64,000 bases of DNA, taken from Streptomyces sp. NRRL B-1140 (GTDB lineage Bacteria > Actinomycetota > Actinomycetes > Streptomycetales > Streptomycetaceae). Below, in pieces: positions 52,536 through 62,001 of this stretch. Both the position numbers and the translations under genes were made by a program. Location: contig NZ_LGEA01000047.1 in the NCBI RefSeq assembly GCF_001280065.1, positions 1 to 64,000 of the forward strand, written 5' to 3'. How positions within the stretch are numbered: position 1 is the first letter of the stretch; every line of letters begins with the position of its first letter. Below the pieces are notes generated by a model. That model was given only the letters and a program-made list of their open reading frames with translations, did no database searches and was not told the origin of the DNA.

Positions 52536-52903
52536 GGCCCACATCCTGCCGACGCGGCACGGGGAGCGCGAATCACGGTCCGCCCTCGAACCGTCCGTCC
52601 TCGAGGACCGAGCACACCGCCGGTCGAGATCCCGCCCACCCCGACGCCCCCGGGGACAGCACGGCGCCCGCGCCGGGCCGAGGCATCCGACCTCGCCCGT
52701 CGCGCCGACCTGAGGAGAGTGACCCTGGCGGACCACGATCTCCTCGGCCGAAGCCGAGACCTGTGGAAGGCTGGATGGGTGAGGACCGACCTGCGAGCCG
52801 GACCGGGATCGCGAACGGCCGTCGACCTGCGACCGGCCGCCGGGAGCGGCTGCTTTGGCACCGGGTGCGCCGGAGGGGTCTACAGGCCTGAGGGGCGAAT
52901 GTG
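52536..52903. other. Intergenic region without recognised gene
   Basis: About 370 bases between divergent genes. A small hairpin (CTCGGC-CGAA-GCCGAG, 52743-52758) is present. I see no gene or clear promoter. Confidence 0.5.
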
Positions 52904-54985
52904 ATGAGCGGAGCGAGCCAGCCCTCGGAGCAGGCGGGTGATCCGCGGGACCCGGCCTCCGACCCGAGCGGTCTGATCGACCTGCTGGGTGTCGCCGCGG
53001 TCCTGGTGGAGGCCGACGGCCGGATCGACATGTGGAGTCCGCAGGCCGAGGAGCTGTTCGGCTACACCGGTGAGGAAGCGGTCGGGCAGTACGCGGCAGC
53101 CCTGCTGCTCCACCCCGAGCACCGGGAAGCGGGGATGGGGCTGTTCGCCGACGTGATGGCGACCGGCCGGAGCTGGGCCGGACCGTTCCCCGTCCGGCTC
53201 AAGGACGGCAGTACCCGGACGGTCGAGTTCCGCAACATGCGGCTGACGGACAACGTCGGCGACCACTACGCACTCGGGCTGGCCACCGACCGGGCCACGG
53301 TGCGGCAGGTGGAGCGCAAGGTGGCCCTCTCCAGCCAACTGGTAACCCAGGCGCCGATCGGACTGTCCGTCCTGGACACCGAATTGCGGTACGTGGCGGT
53401 CAACGGCGCCCTCGCCGCGATGCACGGCGTCTCCGAGGCGGACCACATCGGCCGCCACTTCCGGGAGATCCTGCCCGGCGCGCCCTTCACGACCGCCGAG
53501 AACCAGATGCGGGAGGTCCTGGAGACCGGCCTGCCGGTGGTGGACGAGCAGGTGGTGGGCCGGACCCGGGCCGACCCGGACCACGACCACGCCTGGGCCG
53601 TGTCGCTCTACCGGCTGGAGGACCAGAGCGGGCACGTTCTGGGGATCGCCAACGTGGTCGTGGACGTCACCGACCGGTACGAGGCGGCCAGGCAGGCCGA
53701 CCGGGCCCAGCAGCGCCTGCGCCTGATGGCCGACGGCTCGGCGCGCATCGGGACCACCCTGGAGGTGGAGCGGACCGCCCAGGAGCTGGCGGACGTCCTG
53801 GTGCCCGACCTGGCCGACATGATCGCGGTGGACATCCTGGACTCCGTCCTGCGGACGGGCCGCCCGGACCGCGGAGAGGGCCCGGCGCTGTTCCGGGCGC
53901 TGGCCGTGAAGACCGCCTACCCCACCGGGGCCTCCGAGGCGATCATCGCGCCCGGCCACCTCACCACCTACCACGCGGACCATCCGGCGGCCCACTGCCT
54001 GCGCACCCGCAAACCGCTGCTGATCACCCACCTCGACAGCGGCGAGCTCAGCCGTATCGCAGCCGACGACGCCGCGGCCGGACTGCTCGCCGAGGCCGGT
54101 GTCCACACCGACATGGCCGTCCCGCTCATCGCCCGCGGCGAGATCATCGGCGTGATGGGCCTGGCCCGTGCCCGCAACCCGCAGCCCTTCGACGAGGACG
54201 ATCTCACCCTCGCCTGCGAGCTGGCCTCTTCCGCGGCGCTGAGCATCGACAACGCCGTCCTGCACCAGCACATCCGCAGCGCCGCCGAAACCCTGCAGCG
54301 CAGCCTGCTGCCCCGGCCCTCGCCACGCCGCCCCGGCCTGGAGATCGCTGCCCGGTACCGTCCCGCCCAGGCCTTCAGCGAGGTCGGCGGCGACTGGTAC
54401 GACATCATCCCGCTCAGCGGCGACCGAACCGCCCTGGCGGTGGGCGACGTCATGGGCAGCGGGATCCCGGCGGCCACCGCCATGGGCCGGTTGCGCACCG
54501 CGACCTCCACCCTCGCCGACCTCGACCTCGCCCCGAGCCGCATCCTCACCCACCTCGACCGGATCACCCAGGGCCTGGATCCCTATATCGCCACGTGCGT
54601 GTACGCCGTCCACGATCCGCACGCCGGCCGCTTGCAGGTGGCCTGTGCGGGCCATCTGCCCCCGGTTCTGGTGCGGGCCGGCCGGCCGCCCGAACTGCTC
54701 GACCTGCCCACCGGCACCCCACTGGGAGTCGGCAGCGGTTCTTTCGAGACCTCCGCCGTCGTCATGAACCCCGGCGATCAACTCGTCCTGTACACCGACG
54801 GACTGGTCGAGACCCGGGACGACCCCATCGACAAGCGCCTGGACGAGCTCCTGCGCCTGCTGTCCCCGCCGTGCCGTTCCGCGGAGGAGACCTGTGACCG
54901 GCTGCTCCGGGAACTGCGCCATCCCGCCGACCATGACGATGTCGCGCTGCTCATCGCTCACGCGCGGCCGCTGACCTCGCTCTGA
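52904..54985 (+). CDS. PAS-PAS-GAF-SpoIIE phosphatase
   Basis: A 693-residue soluble sensor phosphatase. Two PAS domains (about 25-140 and 145-265: ADGRIDMWSPQAEELFGYTGEEAVG, DTELRYVAVNGALAAMHGVSEADHIG) precede a GAF domain (about 280-450) and a SpoIIE PP2C domain (about 465-690; EVGGDWYDIIPL, VGDVMGSGIPAA, VLYTDGLVETRDD, DHDDVALLIA). There is no HATPase domain, unlike its downstream neighbour. It likely dephosphorylates anti-anti-sigma factors in response to light, redox or small ligands. ATG 52904 or the overlapping GTG 52901 follows GAGGGG. Confidence 0.92.
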   Translation: MSGASQPSEQAGDPRDPASDPSGLIDLLGVAAVLVEADGRIDMWSPQAEELFGYTGEEAVGQYAAALLLHPEHREAGMGLFADVMATGRSWAGPFPVRLKDGSTRTVEFRNMRLTDNVGDHYALGLATDRATVRQVERKVALSSQLVTQAPIGLSVLDTELRYVAVNGALAAMHGVSEADHIGRHFREILPGAPFTTAENQMREVLETGLPVVDEQVVGRTRADPDHDHAWAVSLYRLEDQSGHVLGIANVVVDVTDRYEAARQADRAQQRLRLMADGSARIGTTLEVERTAQELADVLVPDLADMIAVDILDSVLRTGRPDRGEGPALFRALAVKTAYPTGASEAIIAPGHLTTYHADHPAAHCLRTRKPLLITHLDSGELSRIAADDAAAGLLAEAGVHTDMAVPLIARGEIIGVMGLARARNPQPFDEDDLTLACELASSAALSIDNAVLHQHIRSAAETLQRSLLPRPSPRRPGLEIAARYRPAQAFSEVGGDWYDIIPLSGDRTALAVGDVMGSGIPAATAMGRLRTATSTLADLDLAPSRILTHLDRITQGLDPYIATCVYAVHDPHAGRLQVACAGHLPPVLVRAGRPPELLDLPTGTPLGVGSGSFETSAVVMNPGDQLVLYTDGLVETRDDPIDKRLDELLRLLSPPCRSAEETCDRLLRELRHPADHDDVALLIAHARPLTSL

Positions 54986-55157
54986 GCGCGGGACGGGTCC
55001 CCGTCGCCCCGAGACCGGGTGCTCGGCGCAATCGCTGATGTGTGCGAAGAGGCTCCCGGTGTTATTCAATGAGGTGTGCGGTCAGGGACTCGGGGCCCCA
55101 CCGCACGGGTCCGAACAAAGCCCCGGCACCCATGCCGGGGAATGCTGAGAGAGCCGC

Positions 55158-57308
55158 ATGGACTCCACACCCTCGCCCTCGTCCTCCTCGGCGTTCGAGC
55201 TGGTCAGCCGCGCTCTTGGCCGCTACATCCCGCAAGGCGGGGCGTCAGCGGCCGACGCGCGGGGCGACCGTGCCGCCCGCCGGCGGGTTCCCGACCCTCC
55301 GGCGCCCGGACAGCAGGAGCAGATCCTCGGCGCGGTCAACCTGGACACGGACCTGATCATCACCCGCTGCAACCTCGACGCCCCGGTGTTCGCGGGCCTG
55401 GACGCCGGTGCCGGGAGACCATTCGTCGATCTTCTTCCCCCGGGCGACGTACCGACGGTCACACGCAGGTTGCGGCAGGTCGCGGAGAGCGGTGAGGCGC
55501 ACGTCGCCCGGATCCAGCGGCTGAGGCGGCGCGACGGATCCGAGCTGGTCGTGTCGATGAGCATCCTGCCCGCCGCGTCGCCGGAGGAGGGCCTGACCGT
55601 CTCCGTGATCGCCATGGCCAGGCGGCTGCACCTGTACGCCGCCGAGACCGCGATCGGCACCTCCCTGGACATCGGCGAGACCGCGCAGTCACTGGCGGAG
55701 TCCCTGCTGGCCTGGGGAGACGTCGCCGCCGTCGACCTCGACTTCGCCGTGTGGACGGGCGAGGGGGTGTCCGGCAAGGCCCAGGGGCGGATCCACCTCC
55801 GGCGGGCGGCCCTGGTCCCGGACCGGGTGTGGCCCGAGGGCTACATGACACCGGGCGACGATCTCCCCGGCGACGCGAGTCGGCTGCTGGCGCAGGCGGT
55901 CCTGCGCGACGACGCCCCGCAGACGATCGTCATCCCCGACCGCCAGGCGGTCGAGCGGGTCTTCGGCAGCCCCCGCGTGGTACGCGCCCTGGTGCCCGGC
56001 GGCCGGTCGGCGGGCGTGGCGTGCATCCCCCTGGTCCTGGACGGCGCGCCGCCCGTCGTCCTGGGCGTGGCGGAGGTGTGGCGGCGGGCGGACTGCCCCT
56101 TCCGCGACAGCGAGCTGTTCGACCTGCAGGAACTGGTGGCCAGAACTGCCCACCACGTGGACCTGGCCCGCCAGCACCAGCGCGAACACACACAGGTGCT
56201 GGCCCTGCAGCGCCGGCTCCTGCCCCGGTCCGGCGGCGACACCATCGAGATCGCCAGCGTCTACCAGCCCGCCACCCCCGACAGCGCCGGTGTCGGCGGC
56301 GACTGGGTGAACAGTTTCCCGTTGCCCGACGGCCGTACCGCGCTGGTGGTCGGTGACGTCGTCGGGCACGGCCTGGGAGCCGCCGCGACCATGGGGCAGC
56401 TGAGCATGGAGGCCCGCGCGCTGCTGTCCGCGGGCCTCGCACCCGACCAGGTACTGGAACACCTGGACGAGACCGTGACCCTGCTGGACGACGCGGAGTC
56501 CGGGCTGGCGGCCGGCTACAGCGCCCTGGGGTCGACCTGCTGCATCGCCCTGTACGACCCGGTGGGCCACCATGTGACGCTGTCCAGCGCCGGCCATCTG
56601 CCCCCGATCCTGGTCTCCCCGGACGGACACGCGGGTGCCCTCTCGATCCGTCCTCACCCGGGCCTGGGCGCCGAGTTCGCGCTACGAGAGCCGTTCGACG
56701 TGTACACCATCGGCGTACCTCCGGGTTCCGTGCTCGCCCTGTACACCGACGGGCTGGTGGAGGACCCGGCCCTCTCGATCGACGAAGGCATCGACCGGCT
56801 GGCGGACATCGTCTCCACGGTTCACCCCTGGGACGCCCTGCAGCAGACGGCACGGGACGTCGTCTCCGCGCTGGCGCCCGCGCCCCAGCGCGACGACGTG
56901 ACCCTGCTGCTCGCCCGGATGATCGGCTACCGCAAGGGGGACACGGCGACCTGGCGGCTGCCCGCCCGCAGCGACGCCCCCGCCCACGCCCGGGAGCGGG
57001 TCGCCGCGCTGCTGAGGCAGTGGGGCACCAGGGACGACACCAGGGACAAGACACTGCTGCTGGTCAGCGAGCTGGTCACGAACGCCGTGCGCTTCGCCAC
57101 CGGACCCGTGACGGTACGGCTGATCAGATCGGGTCACGGCCTGCTGTGCGAGGTGGGCGACACCGGCAACGGCAGGCCGCGCCTGAGGCGCGGCGACCTG
57201 CTCGACAACGGCGGACGTGGCCTGAGCATCGTGCACCGGCTCACCACCCGGTGGGGCGTGCGGTGGACGGACACCGGCAAGATCGTCTGGGCGGAGGTCG
57301 CCAGGTGA
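55158..57308 (+). CDS. PAS-GAF-SpoIIE-HATPase regulator
   Basis: A 716-residue soluble protein. A degenerate PAS domain (about 50-160) is followed by GAF (about 160-345), SpoIIE PP2C (about 355-590) and HATPase (about 600-715; LVSELVTNAVRFATG, NGGRGLSIVHRLTTRWGVRW). The PP2C motif reads GVGGDWVNSFPL, where most relatives have GGDWYD, but the first metal Asp is kept and GDVVGHGLGAA and LYTDGLVED are normal. It could both dephosphorylate and bind or phosphorylate anti-anti-sigma factors. It lies 172 bases after the PAS-PAS-GAF phosphatase. Confidence 0.9.
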   Translation: MDSTPSPSSSSAFELVSRALGRYIPQGGASAADARGDRAARRRVPDPPAPGQQEQILGAVNLDTDLIITRCNLDAPVFAGLDAGAGRPFVDLLPPGDVPTVTRRLRQVAESGEAHVARIQRLRRRDGSELVVSMSILPAASPEEGLTVSVIAMARRLHLYAAETAIGTSLDIGETAQSLAESLLAWGDVAAVDLDFAVWTGEGVSGKAQGRIHLRRAALVPDRVWPEGYMTPGDDLPGDASRLLAQAVLRDDAPQTIVIPDRQAVERVFGSPRVVRALVPGGRSAGVACIPLVLDGAPPVVLGVAEVWRRADCPFRDSELFDLQELVARTAHHVDLARQHQREHTQVLALQRRLLPRSGGDTIEIASVYQPATPDSAGVGGDWVNSFPLPDGRTALVVGDVVGHGLGAAATMGQLSMEARALLSAGLAPDQVLEHLDETVTLLDDAESGLAAGYSALGSTCCIALYDPVGHHVTLSSAGHLPPILVSPDGHAGALSIRPHPGLGAEFALREPFDVYTIGVPPGSVLALYTDGLVEDPALSIDEGIDRLADIVSTVHPWDALQQTARDVVSALAPAPQRDDVTLLLARMIGYRKGDTATWRLPARSDAPAHARERVAALLRQWGTRDDTRDKTLLLVSELVTNAVRFATGPVTVRLIRSGHGLLCEVGDTGNGRPRLRRGDLLDNGGRGLSIVHRLTTRWGVRWTDTGKIVWAEVAR

Positions 57309-57384
57309 CGTGGCCGGCCCGGGGGAGGGGGCGCGGCGCAGGTAGGAGAGGCGCACTTCCCGGGCGCAGGCACCCTCCGGCGTA

Positions 57385-58572
57385 CTACAGCCACTGCCCT
57401 TCCAGGGCGGTCGCGGTGAGTCCCGGTGCCGCCGCGTACAGCACGGCGCGATGCCCCGCCTCGAGCCGGCCCGCGTCATGGGCCCGCCGCAGGATGTCGA
57501 ACACCGCCGCGCCGCCGCGGTTGCCGCTGGTGTAGCTCTCCCGGCTGTAGTCCAGCAGCCCCGCCGGCCACCCGTCGGGCATCGTCTGCTCCATGTACTC
57601 CAGCACGCGGGTCCCCCCTGGGTGCGCGAGCAGTACGTCGGGGTGCCAGGAGTCCGGGTCGTCCTGGTACCGGGTGCGCAGCCACTCCCACATCGCGGTG
57701 ACCGTCTCCTGTACGGCGCGCGGCCCACGACGGTCCATCACGAAGTGGGTGCCGTCCGCGCGAGTCTCCAGACGGTGCAGGTCCTGTGTGCCGGGCAGGG
57801 TGTGGTGCCAGGACGCGTCCAGCCGCAGCACCGACTCGGACCTCGGGCGGCCCGTGACCACCGCGGCGACCGCCGTGTCCGCGAACAGCAGCCGGACGAT
57901 CAAGGACTCGAGCGTGTCGTCCCCCGGCTGGTAGGTCGTGCTCAGCGCCTCCGAGATGACGACCAGGACCACCCGGTCGGGGTCCGCCGCGACCAGTTCC
58001 GCCGCCAGCGCGAGGGAGCGCGTACCCGCGATACACGCCCACTGGGTGGCCGGCAGCAGCATCGCGTCGCTGCGCAGCGACAGCCTGTTGGCCAGGGCGA
58101 TGTCCAGGCCCGGCAGCGCCGGGGTGGTGGAGTGACTGGTGATCAGACAGTCGACGTCCCCGGCGTCCAGCCCGGCGGTCTGCAGCGCCCCGCGCGCGGC
58201 ACGCTCCCCGTAGGACTGCACGGCCTGCCAGGCGGGCGCGGTGCGCTCCTGGACGGTCTGCGGGGCGGGTATGGACTCCAGGGCGGCGATCACACGGTCC
58301 ACGTCCTGCTGTGCGAACCCTTCGCGTGCCAGCGCCTCTCGGGCCGGCTCGACGCCGACACCGTGCAGAGCGCTGCCCTTGCCGGGCGCGACGGCACTCT
58401 CCAGCGGCAGCATCCAGCCGCGGGTCTCGATGCCCGTACTGGCGGCGATGCCGTCGATCCGCGGCGCCCACGCGGCATGCCGGTGCCGGTCGCTCACCTC
58501 CGCCACGATCTCGCTGGTCTTCACGGCGTGTTCACCGTGAATCACGGCTGGCGGGCAGAGGTATGCAGCCAT
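57385..58572 (-). CDS. Type III polyketide synthase (chalcone synthase-like)
   Basis: A 395-residue thiolase-fold enzyme. The catalytic triad of type III PKSs is complete: C180 (ATQWACIAGTRSLALA), H317 (LLAHPGGTRVLEYME) and N351 (SYTSGNRGGAAVFDIL). STTYQPGD and HFVMDRRGPRAV align with RppA-type CYQPTD and HFLLDKRVP. It condenses malonyl-type CoAs onto an acyl-CoA starter to give pyrones, resorcinols or naphthalenes; the product cannot be read from sequence. No P450, methyltransferase or other tailoring gene is adjacent. ATG 58572 has a weak SD. Confidence 0.9.
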   Translation of the reverse strand: MAAYLCPPAVIHGEHAVKTSEIVAEVSDRHRHAAWAPRIDGIAASTGIETRGWMLPLESAVAPGKGSALHGVGVEPAREALAREGFAQQDVDRVIAALESIPAPQTVQERTAPAWQAVQSYGERAARGALQTAGLDAGDVDCLITSHSTTPALPGLDIALANRLSLRSDAMLLPATQWACIAGTRSLALAAELVAADPDRVVLVVISEALSTTYQPGDDTLESLIVRLLFADTAVAAVVTGRPRSESVLRLDASWHHTLPGTQDLHRLETRADGTHFVMDRRGPRAVQETVTAMWEWLRTRYQDDPDSWHPDVLLAHPGGTRVLEYMEQTMPDGWPAGLLDYSRESYTSGNRGGAAVFDILRRAHDAGRLEAGHRAVLYAAAPGLTATALEGQWL

Positions 58573-59044
58573 GCTGGGGCACCTTCCAAGGGGGGAATGT
58601 CGCGCGTGCTATGTCATGGGTCACTTCGAGCTTCGTGCCCAAGAAGGTGGAGGTGAGCCCCACTTCGGGAGCTGACGTCCGGTTCGAGCATGAATGCAAT
58701 ATGGACAATTCCGCTGTGATGCAGACAACTTAGGCGGGTCCTGAAAGGTGTGACACGGCACACACCGTCGATGCGGAAGGTGAGCTGCCGTTCTCACCGT
58801 CGGACGGGTTCGCGAACGGCAGGGGCGACGTCCTGGGTGACGGAAGCCGCCTGGTGCCCTGCGACCGCGCCACGCTCGTCGTCAGCGGCCGTCCGGCGGG
58901 CGGTGCCCGGTACAGTCCCGCCCCCACCGTGCTTGCGCGCCCGAGCGGACTCGGGCGTGGTGCGAGAGGTCCCCCTGCTCTACGCGAAGGACGCGAGTCA
59001 CTCCGTCACCGCGGTCAGGCCGGCCGCGGCGCTGCCTGCTCCAC
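58573..59044. other. Gene-free region upstream of the type III PKS
   Basis: About 470 bases with no convincing gene on either strand. The first 170 bases hold the PKS promoter and an AT-rich patch (58690-58735). A 7-bp hairpin (GCCCGAG-CGGA-CTCGGGC, 58939-58956) is present. Confidence 0.5.
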
Positions 59045-59929
59045 TCAGTCGACGGGAATGCCCAGCCGCAGTGAGACGGAGCTCAGGGCCGCGCCCAAGG
59101 GGAGGGACACCCGGGTGAGGGCGTACTGGTCGCCGCGGGTCTGGTCCCGGTTGACGATCAGCACCGGCTTCCCCGCCTGCGCCGCCTGGCGGACGAAGCG
59201 GAGTCCGGACATCACGGTCAGGGAGGAGCCCAGGACCAGCAGTGAGGTCGCCGCACGGACCAACTCGCGGCAGTGCTCCACTCGCTGGGGCGGAACGGCT
59301 TCGCCGAAGAACACGACGTCCGGTTTGAGGATGCCGCCGCATGCCGTGCAGGGAACCACGCGGAAACCCTCGACCTGATCGTCCGTGAGGTCGGCGTCCC
59401 CGTCGGGGTTGATTCCCGCGGCCACGGGCTGGAACCCCGGGTTGGCCTCCTCGAGCCGCACGGCGAGTTCGCGGCGCGGGCTGTGGGCGCCGCAGGAGAG
59501 ACAGACGACCCGGTCCAGCGCTCCGTGCAGTTCCACGACGTCGTCACTGCCGGCGGCCTGGTGCAGCCCGTCCACGTTCTGGGTGACGACCCCCGTGAGG
59601 AGGCCGTGCCGCCCGAAGGCCGCAACGGCCCGGTGTCCGGCATTGGGGCGTGCTCGGCCGAAGGTCCGCCAGCCGAGGTGGCTGCGTGCCCAGTATCGGC
59701 GCCGGGCGTGGGTGGCGGCGGTGAACTCCTGGTAGGTCATCGGGGTGTGCCGGCTCAGGCTCCCTCCCTCTCCCCGGTAGTCGGGGATGCCCGATTCCGT
59801 GGAGATGCCCGCACCGCTGAGCACCAGCACTCCGCCGCTGCGCAGCGCGTCGGCGACCGGCTCGGGATCCGTGCTGCCCGGCGGCAGGTCCTCGGCAGGG
59901 GTCCAGCTCAGGGTGGGACGCATGCGCAT
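59045..59929 (-). CDS. Sirtuin (NAD-dependent protein deacylase)
   Basis: A 294-residue Sir2 protein. NAD-binding motifs are LSGAGISTESGIPDYRGEGG and VTQNVDGLHQAAGSDDVVELHG (catalytic His). A Cys4 zinc site is formed by CLSCG and CTACGG. VVFFGEAVP and LLVLGSSLTVMSG are typical of this class. It removes acyl groups from lysines such as those of acetyl-CoA synthetase. Start 59929 (ATG) or 59923 both give the family N-terminus. Confidence 0.94.
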   Translation of the reverse strand: MRMRPTLSWTPAEDLPPGSTDPEPVADALRSGGVLVLSGAGISTESGIPDYRGEGGSLSRHTPMTYQEFTAATHARRRYWARSHLGWRTFGRARPNAGHRAVAAFGRHGLLTGVVTQNVDGLHQAAGSDDVVELHGALDRVVCLSCGAHSPRRELAVRLEEANPGFQPVAAGINPDGDADLTDDQVEGFRVVPCTACGGILKPDVVFFGEAVPPQRVEHCRELVRAATSLLVLGSSLTVMSGLRFVRQAAQAGKPVLIVNRDQTRGDQYALTRVSLPLGAALSSVSLRLGIPVD

Positions 59930-60148
59930 GCCGTCAGGGTACGAAACGCGGCTCGCGAACGCGTTCGCCGTCAATTGAAACGCAATGAACGCAACGTTGC
60001 GTTTCCATTCCTGGAAAACATACGCATGGCGACAGCGTCAGCGGAATCCGGTCCGCCGGTGGCCTGTCTCGATCGTTCCCCCTCTCGCCGAGCCGCCCGG
60101 CAACCGGGGTGCTTCAAGGCGGAGTTGGAGCCGATATCAGAAGGAGAC

Positions 60149-60173
60149 GTTTGACCCGGCGGGATCGGCGTAC
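60149..60173 (+). promoter_or_regulatory. Sigma-B-type promoter candidate for the GlsB gene
   Basis: GTTT, 15 bases, then GCGTAC matches the Streptomyces sigma-B consensus GNNT-N14-16-GGGTAC except for one base. It ends 45 bases upstream of the start. Confidence 0.45.
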
Positions 60174-60218
60174 CCGATGACTTAACAGAATCCTTATACG
60201 ACGAAGCGGAGACGCACC

Positions 60219-60497
60219 ATGGGCATCATTGCTTGGATCATCATCGGGCTCCTCGCCGGCGCCATCGCCAAGGCTCTGATGCCGGGCAAGGACCCCGGTG
60301 GCATCATCGTCACGATGCTCATCGGTATCGTCGGTGGTCTGCTCGGCGGATGGCTCGGCAAGGTCATCTTCGGAGTGGACTCCCTCGACGGGTTCTTCGA
60401 ACTCTCCACGTGGATCGCCGCGATCGTCGGCTCCCTCATCCTGCTCGCCCTGTACCGGGTCGTCACCGGCAACCGGCGCTCGCACCGGCACGCCTGA
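60219..60497 (+). CDS. GlsB/YeaQ/YmgE-family stress membrane protein
   Basis: A 92-residue protein with three hydrophobic Gly-rich helices: IIAWIIIGLLAGAIAKALMPG, GGIIVTMLIGIVGGLLGGWLG and WIAAIVGSLILLALYRVV. It is a member of the transglycosylase-associated/GlsB family induced by stress. ATG 60219 follows CGGAG. A sigma-B-like promoter supports stress control. Confidence 0.93.
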   Translation: MGIIAWIIIGLLAGAIAKALMPGKDPGGIIVTMLIGIVGGLLGGWLGKVIFGVDSLDGFFELSTWIAAIVGSLILLALYRVVTGNRRSHRHA

Positions 60498-60574
60498 CCC
60501 CGTAGCAGGCGAACGCCTCTGAACACGTTCCGTCGGCTCCTCCCTGTCACGAGGGAGGAGCCGACGTACTTCGC

Positions 60575-61159
60575 TCAGTCGTTGGCCGCCCCGTACAGCA
60601 GGCCTCCCTCTCGCGGAAGCAGGTACCCGATCGAGCGCTCCTCCGGCAGCCTGCCCGCCAGCGTTGCCGCGTCGGTGCAGCCGGAGACCTCCCAGCCGAT
60701 CACGCCGAGACTGAAGCGAACCCGTCCGAAGACGGCGGTCCCGATGGCCGCGAGCCAGGCGTCCATGACGGCGGACCTGAAGAACGGCCGGCCGTCCCAG
60801 TGGGCGATCCCCGCGTTGTCCAGTGCTCCGTCGGGGATGTAGAAGTCCAGCCAGTCGCTGCTGTCGTCACCTCCGCGGATCGCCACGCAACCGCACACCG
60901 CCGGTTGGCCGGTGGGCAGGCGGACCCGACCGTGGAGATGGCCGTACTCGGTGAGGGAGGCGACCGTGCACGGCACCGGCTCCTGCTCCTCGGGCTCACG
61001 ATCGTGGAAAGCCCAGCAGCCCTGCACATCCGCCGCGGACCACACAGCGCTCAAAAGCGCCTGTATGTCGGCGTCGGCAGTCGATCCGACCTCGATGGCC
61101 AGCTCGTAATAACCGCCGGACCAGTTCGACCGGTCGCGGAACGCAGCAGGATTCGACAT
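60575..61159 (-). CDS. Unknown protein
   Basis: A 194-residue soluble protein, mixed alpha/beta. Segments such as GGYYELAIEVG, LHGRVRLPTGQPAVCGCVAIRG, DWLDFYIPDGAL and FSLGVIGWEVSGCTDAATL are well ordered, but I do not recognise a family. ATG 61159 is the first start with a nearby GGAG. Confidence 0.72.
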   Translation of the reverse strand: MSNPAAFRDRSNWSGGYYELAIEVGSTADADIQALLSAVWSAADVQGCWAFHDREPEEQEPVPCTVASLTEYGHLHGRVRLPTGQPAVCGCVAIRGGDDSSDWLDFYIPDGALDNAGIAHWDGRPFFRSAVMDAWLAAIGTAVFGRVRFSLGVIGWEVSGCTDAATLAGRLPEERSIGYLLPREGGLLYGAAND

Positions 61160-61179
61160 GCTCCGATCATGCAACACGC

Positions 61180-62001
61180 TCAGCAGGAGCTCCGCCACAC
61201 CCCGAGTTCCGGCTTCTTCCGCATCGACGACAACCCCAGTCTGCGGGACTCGGCACAAAAAGCGCTCCGCGGCTCCGCGTACTCCACATGGAACACCGCC
61301 TTGCCCGCCGCGATGAACGGGGCGAGTTCCCCGCATTCGTCGTACTGCGCGCACTCCTCGTTGACCGCGAAGTCGAAATCCCCGAGCAGCTGCGGAATCT
61401 GCGGCAGGTCGTTCTTCAGCCCCACCGACAGCCCCCGCTCATGGGCGAGGGCCGCGATCATCCTGTTGTACCGGAGCTGGTCGCGTGCGGTCAGCGGAAA
61501 TCCGGTGTCATTGCCGTAGCCCTCCACCAGATCGGGTTCCACCGCGTCGAAGCCCTTGTCGCGGCACATGTCGAAGCGCCGTTCCATGATCGGCCGCAGC
61601 ACGGTCAGCCGTCGGATGTCCAGCCACCGCTCGCCGGACCACCCGTTGGGCTTGCCCAGCACCGAGCGCGGGAAGGCGTCCCGATCCGGCCGGAAGTCCT
61701 CCCACGCGCCGACGTTGACGTAACAGATGACCTTCCTTCCCGCGCGGTGCAGCCGTGCCACGTCCGCCGCGGAATTCTCGAAACCGTCGATGTCGTAGAC
61801 CGGCACGTCGGCCGACGCGTCCACCTTGCCGTCGAGCTGCCACTGCCAGGCGAGTCCCGGGCGGGGCTTCCACACGGCCCGAGTGGGTGACTTGGTGCCG
61901 TGCCCGTCGACGGGCCGCCCGGCGCTGCCCGAACAGCCGGTCAGCGCCACGGCCGTCACGGCGGTCAGCAGAGCCGCACACCACACCGCCGCCCTGCTCA
62001 T
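61180..62001 (-). CDS. GH114 endo-alpha-1,4-polygalactosaminidase lipoprotein
   Basis: A 273-residue lipoprotein (lipobox ALTGC, lipid on C22). The mature (beta/alpha)8-like domain matches GH114: WQWQLDGKVDASADVPVYDIDGFENS, KVICYVNVGAWEDFRPDRDAFP, GERWLDIRRL, KGFDAVEPDLVEGYGND (catalytic acidic residues) and VGLKNDLPQIPQLLGDFDFAVNEECAQY. The family cleaves alpha-1,4-linked galactosamine polymers. ATG 62001 overlaps the stop of the spherulin-4-like gene, so translation is coupled. In an exopolysaccharide operon it may trim or release the polymer. Confidence 0.92.
   Translation of the reverse strand: MSRAAVWCAALLTAVTAVALTGCSGSAGRPVDGHGTKSPTRAVWKPRPGLAWQWQLDGKVDASADVPVYDIDGFENSAADVARLHRAGRKVICYVNVGAWEDFRPDRDAFPRSVLGKPNGWSGERWLDIRRLTVLRPIMERRFDMCRDKGFDAVEPDLVEGYGNDTGFPLTARDQLRYNRMIAALAHERGLSVGLKNDLPQIPQLLGDFDFAVNEECAQYDECGELAPFIAAGKAVFHVEYAEPRSAFCAESRRLGLSSMRKKPELGVWRSSC

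Noticed and set aside
58730..58927. A 65-codon minus-strand frame between the PKS and sirtuin genes
   Set aside because: No SD, Pro/Ser/Arg-rich, no homology recognised.
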